This document shows, piece after piece, positions 13,692 through 15,782 of a stretch of DNA of 15,782 bases; the first letter of the stretch is position 1, and each line of letters begins with the position of its first letter. The notes below the pieces were generated by a model. The model saw only the letters and a program-made list of their open reading frames with translations. It was not told the DNA's origin and did no database searches. The DNA is taken from NCBI GenBank assembly GCA_934539585.1, contig CAKTCT010000057.1, positions 1 to 15,782 on the forward strand. Reading direction: 5' to 3'. The DNA is from an uncultured Oscillospiraceae bacterium (GTDB taxonomy: Bacteria; Bacillota; Clostridia; Oscillospirales; Ruminococcaceae). A program made the translations under genes and the position numbers.

Positions 13692-15185
13692 ATGCAGAAA
13701 AGCATTTTCAGCAAGTACTTCCGGGTCTGCGCCACCATCGTCCTTTCCGCGGTGCTGGTGCTGGGGTCCCTGTTCATGGTCTTCGCCGCCCGGTACTTTT
13801 CCCGGGAGAAGCTGAGCCTTCTCACCAACTGCACCAACGTGGCCCGGAGCTACGTCCTGGGCAAGGTGGACTCCCGGCTCCTCCTGGACCGGGACGCCCT
13901 GGCCCCCACCCTGACGGCCCTGTCGGAGTCCAACGACACCGTCATCTTTCTCACGGATACCAAGGGCAAGACCCTCTACTGCACCGAGGGCTCCGCCTGC
14001 GTGACCCATAAGACCTACCGGGTCTCCGAGACCATCCTGGAAAAGGCGGACCAGGGCCAGTACAGCGAAGCCGGTCTCCTGGACCGCTTCTATAAGCGGC
14101 CCATGTTCACCGTCTGCCAGCCGGTCAAGACCACCGAGGGCACCGTGGGCTACCTTTTCGTCTCCGCGGATAACCGGGAGCAGACGGCCTTCATCTCCGA
14201 GATGCTCAAAATCTTCCTGTTCTCCGCCATCGGCGTTCTGCTGGTGGCCTTTGCCGCCACCTATTTCGTCACCCTGAAAATGGTGCGGCCCCTTCGGGAG
14301 ATGTCCGCGGCGGCCAAAAAGTTCGGCCAGGGGGACTTCACCACCCGCATCCGCATCGACAGCGACGACGAGATCGGCCAGCTGGCCATGTCCTTCAACA
14401 ATATGGCCCGGTCCCTTTCCGAGCTGGAATCCATGCGCCGGAGCTTCATCGCCAACGTCTCCCACGAGCTGAAGACCCCCATGACCTCCATCGCAGGCTT
14501 CATTGACGGCATCCTGGACGGCACCATCGGCAAGGACCAGGAGCGCCACTACCTCCGCATCGTCTCCGACGAGGTGAAGCGGCTGTCCCGGCTGGTCCGG
14601 AGCATGCTGAACCTCTCCCGCATCGAGGCCGGGGAGCTGAAGGTCCAGACCACCCCCTTCAACATCCTGGAAATCATCTGCGAAACGGTCTTTTCCTTCG
14701 AGCAGAGCATCGACCAGAAGCACCTGGACATCCGGGGCCTGGACACCGATAAAGTCATGGTGGACGCCGACCCGGACCTGATCCACCAGGTGGTCTACAA
14801 CCTCGTCGACAACGCGGTGAAGTTCGTCAACGACGGCGGCTACCTGGAGTTTTCCTTCAATGTGGACGGCAGCCGGACCTATGTGGGCATCCGCAACAGC
14901 GGCGAGGGCCTCTCCAAGGAGGAGATTCCCCGGGTCTTCGACCGGTTCTATAAGACCGACCGCTCCCGGGGCGTGGACAAAAACGGCGTGGGCCTGGGGC
15001 TTTATCTGGTCCGGTCCATTATCAACCTCCACGGCGGCGACATCATTGTGAAAAGCGTCCAGGGGGAGTACACCGAGTTCGTCTTCTCCGTCCCCACGGC
15101 CAAAGCGAAAAATCCCGCCCTGGTCAAGGGCCGGGAAAAGGAGTACCCCAACCAGCAGTCCAAGGAGCTCCCGCCCCAGTCCTGA
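13692..15185 (+). CDS. HAMP-containing sensor histidine kinase
   Basis: This is the membrane partner of the preceding regulator. From the ATG at 13692 it has 497 residues: transmembrane helix 1 (12-33), an extracytoplasmic sensor region (about 34-172) with several cysteines, transmembrane helix 2 (173-194), HAMP (194-247), a HisKA domain with the phospho-accepting His258 in FIANVSHELKTPMTS, and an HATPase domain with N-box QVVYNLVDNAVKF (367-379), RNSGEGL (401-407), FDRFYK and GVGLGLYLV (432-440). The first ATP-lid aspartate of the common DxGxG is replaced (NSGEG), a variation seen in other Firmicutes kinases. A GTG at 13680 would add four residues but has no room for a ribosome-binding site; AAGGGG (13675-13680) serves the ATG at a spacing of 11. 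No terminator is clear downstream. The sensed signal is unknown. Confidence 0.94.
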   Translation: MQKSIFSKYFRVCATIVLSAVLVLGSLFMVFAARYFSREKLSLLTNCTNVARSYVLGKVDSRLLLDRDALAPTLTALSESNDTVIFLTDTKGKTLYCTEGSACVTHKTYRVSETILEKADQGQYSEAGLLDRFYKRPMFTVCQPVKTTEGTVGYLFVSADNREQTAFISEMLKIFLFSAIGVLLVAFAATYFVTLKMVRPLREMSAAAKKFGQGDFTTRIRIDSDDEIGQLAMSFNNMARSLSELESMRRSFIANVSHELKTPMTSIAGFIDGILDGTIGKDQERHYLRIVSDEVKRLSRLVRSMLNLSRIEAGELKVQTTPFNILEIICETVFSFEQSIDQKHLDIRGLDTDKVMVDADPDLIHQVVYNLVDNAVKFVNDGGYLEFSFNVDGSRTYVGIRNSGEGLSKEEIPRVFDRFYKTDRSRGVDKNGVGLGLYLVRSIINLHGGDIIVKSVQGEYTEFVFSVPTAKAKNPALVKGREKEYPNQQSKELPPQS

Positions 15186-15338
15186 CGGGGAGCTTCGGAG
15201 CATAATCCCAGGCATCCCCCATCGTTTCCAGTCGGACGTATCACCATCATAATCGAGAAGCTCCCTCCCGGCCGGCCGCCGCCTGGACACCCACTCCGGC
15301 CAAGCCGCCCCAAACGGAGCAGAACGGCAGAGCGCAAC
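15186..15338. other. Intergenic region with a 9-bp inverted repeat; no gene seen
   Basis: After the kinase stop no coding region is convincing. GGGAGCTTC (15188-15196) and GAAGCTCCC (15257-15265) are perfect inverted arms 60 bases apart. They could close a structured transcript end, but no T-run follows. The last part (about 15295-15338) weakly resembles the end of the repeat unit that follows and may be a decayed copy. Confidence 0.5.
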
Positions 15339-15782
15339 CATGTGCCCATACGTCTGCCCTCCAAACCGTCCCGCCAAGGCCCGGAGGTGCCGGCCCACCA
15401 TAACCAGTGCCCCTGGCCAGGGCCCCGCCCGACCAACATCGGCCAGACAGTTCGACCGGACAGTGACAGGAGAACACCGCCATGCGCCCATCCGCCTGTC
15501 CTCCAAACCGTCCCGTCAAGGCCCGGATTTCCCTGACCGAAGCCCCATCACCTTCCCATTTGCCATGGGGTATCCCGCATTTCTCCCCGACCAAGGCCCC
15601 GCCTGACCAACATCGGCCAGGCAGTTCGACCGGACAGTGACAGGAGAGCACCGCCATGCGCCCACACGTCTGCCCTCCAAAACCTCCCGCCAAGGCTGGA
15701 GGTGCCGGCCAAGGCCCCGCCTGACCAACATCGGCCAGGCAGTTCGACCGGGCAGTGACAGGAGAACACCGCTATGCGCCCA
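15339..15782. repeat. GC-rich tandem repeat array, three units plus a partial fourth
   Basis: Units begin at 15339, 15481, 15655 and 15773 (the last cut by the window end) and measure 142, 174 and 118 bases. The conserved parts are the start (CATGCGCCCA, then CTGCCCTCCAAA and CCCGCCAAGG) and the end (GGCCCCGCCTGACCAACATC, then GGCCAGGCAGTTCGACCGG, ACAGTGACAGGAGA and CACCGC). The middles differ in sequence and length, which accounts for the unequal sizes. Two unit lengths are not multiples of three, so no reading frame is kept and I do not call a protein. Each boundary has an AGGAG 9 bases before an ATG, probably by chance. The array continues outside the window. Confidence 0.85.

Noticed and set aside
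12996..15506. 836-codon open frame antisense to the two-component genes
   Set aside because: It mirrors the GC-rich third-position bias of the real genes on the other strand, has no recognisable domain, and the plus-strand regulator and kinase are clear.
15247..15769. Repeat protein on the minus strand (FSCHCPVELxGRCWSGGAL units)
   Set aside because: Unit lengths of 142 and 118 are not multiples of three, so successive units fall in different frames.
15339..15782. CRISPR array
   Set aside because: Conserved parts are too long and the variable parts too few and uneven; no cas genes are present.

Overview
The window looks like GC-rich chromosomal DNA from a Gram-positive member of the Clostridia, most likely Oscillospiraceae-like (Oscillibacter/Flavonifractor type). 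This placement is inference, not a search result. It rests on strong AGGAGG ribosome-binding sites, sigma-A type promoters, a T-box leader, the ylxM-ffh-rpsP-khpA-rimM-trmD gene order, a type-2 leuA next to a short-form leuC, and choline-binding-type wall repeats.

Layout. 1-681 (+): the 3' end of a cell-wall-binding repeat protein, closed by a bidirectional terminator shared with the converging HPr gene. 736-4922 (-): HPr (ptsH) on its own promoter, then, read in the direction of transcription, ylxM-ffh-rpsP-khpA, an internal intrinsic terminator, and rimM-trmD. This is a translation, secretion and tRNA-modification operon driven by a perfect TTGACA-17-TATAAT promoter at 4884-4912. 4923-6291 (-): a Nudix hydrolase fused to a DUF1653 domain, preceded by a membrane-anchored XRE regulator whose best start codon is ACG. 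6363-7713 (+): a promoter, a fluoride riboswitch (crcB motif) with its terminator, and a CPA-type cation:proton antiporter that carries a one-base frameshift in a G5 run. 7848-12738 (-): the leucine operon leuA-leuC-leuD-leuB behind a promoter and a T-box leader whose antiterminator and terminator can both be drawn. 12917-15185 (+): an OmpR-type response regulator and its HAMP sensor kinase. 15186-15782: no gene; a 9-bp inverted repeat followed by at least three tandem copies of a GC-rich repeat running off the window.

How it works together. Three switches are readable in the RNA. The T-box couples leucine synthesis to uncharged tRNA, the fluoride riboswitch couples the antiporter to fluoride, and the terminator before rimM can lower expression of rimM-trmD relative to rpsP-khpA. 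The XRE regulator and the antiporter are divergent and share about 270 bp between their coding starts. The two-component pair is divergent from the leucine operon.

No wholly new multi-gene system is evident. The strongest leads are the riboswitch-controlled antiporter with a frameshift at a G-run, the XRE regulator with an apparent ACG start, the operon-internal terminator, the Nudix-DUF1653 fusion and the unexplained 3' repeat array. Everything here comes from reading the sequence; no database search was run.
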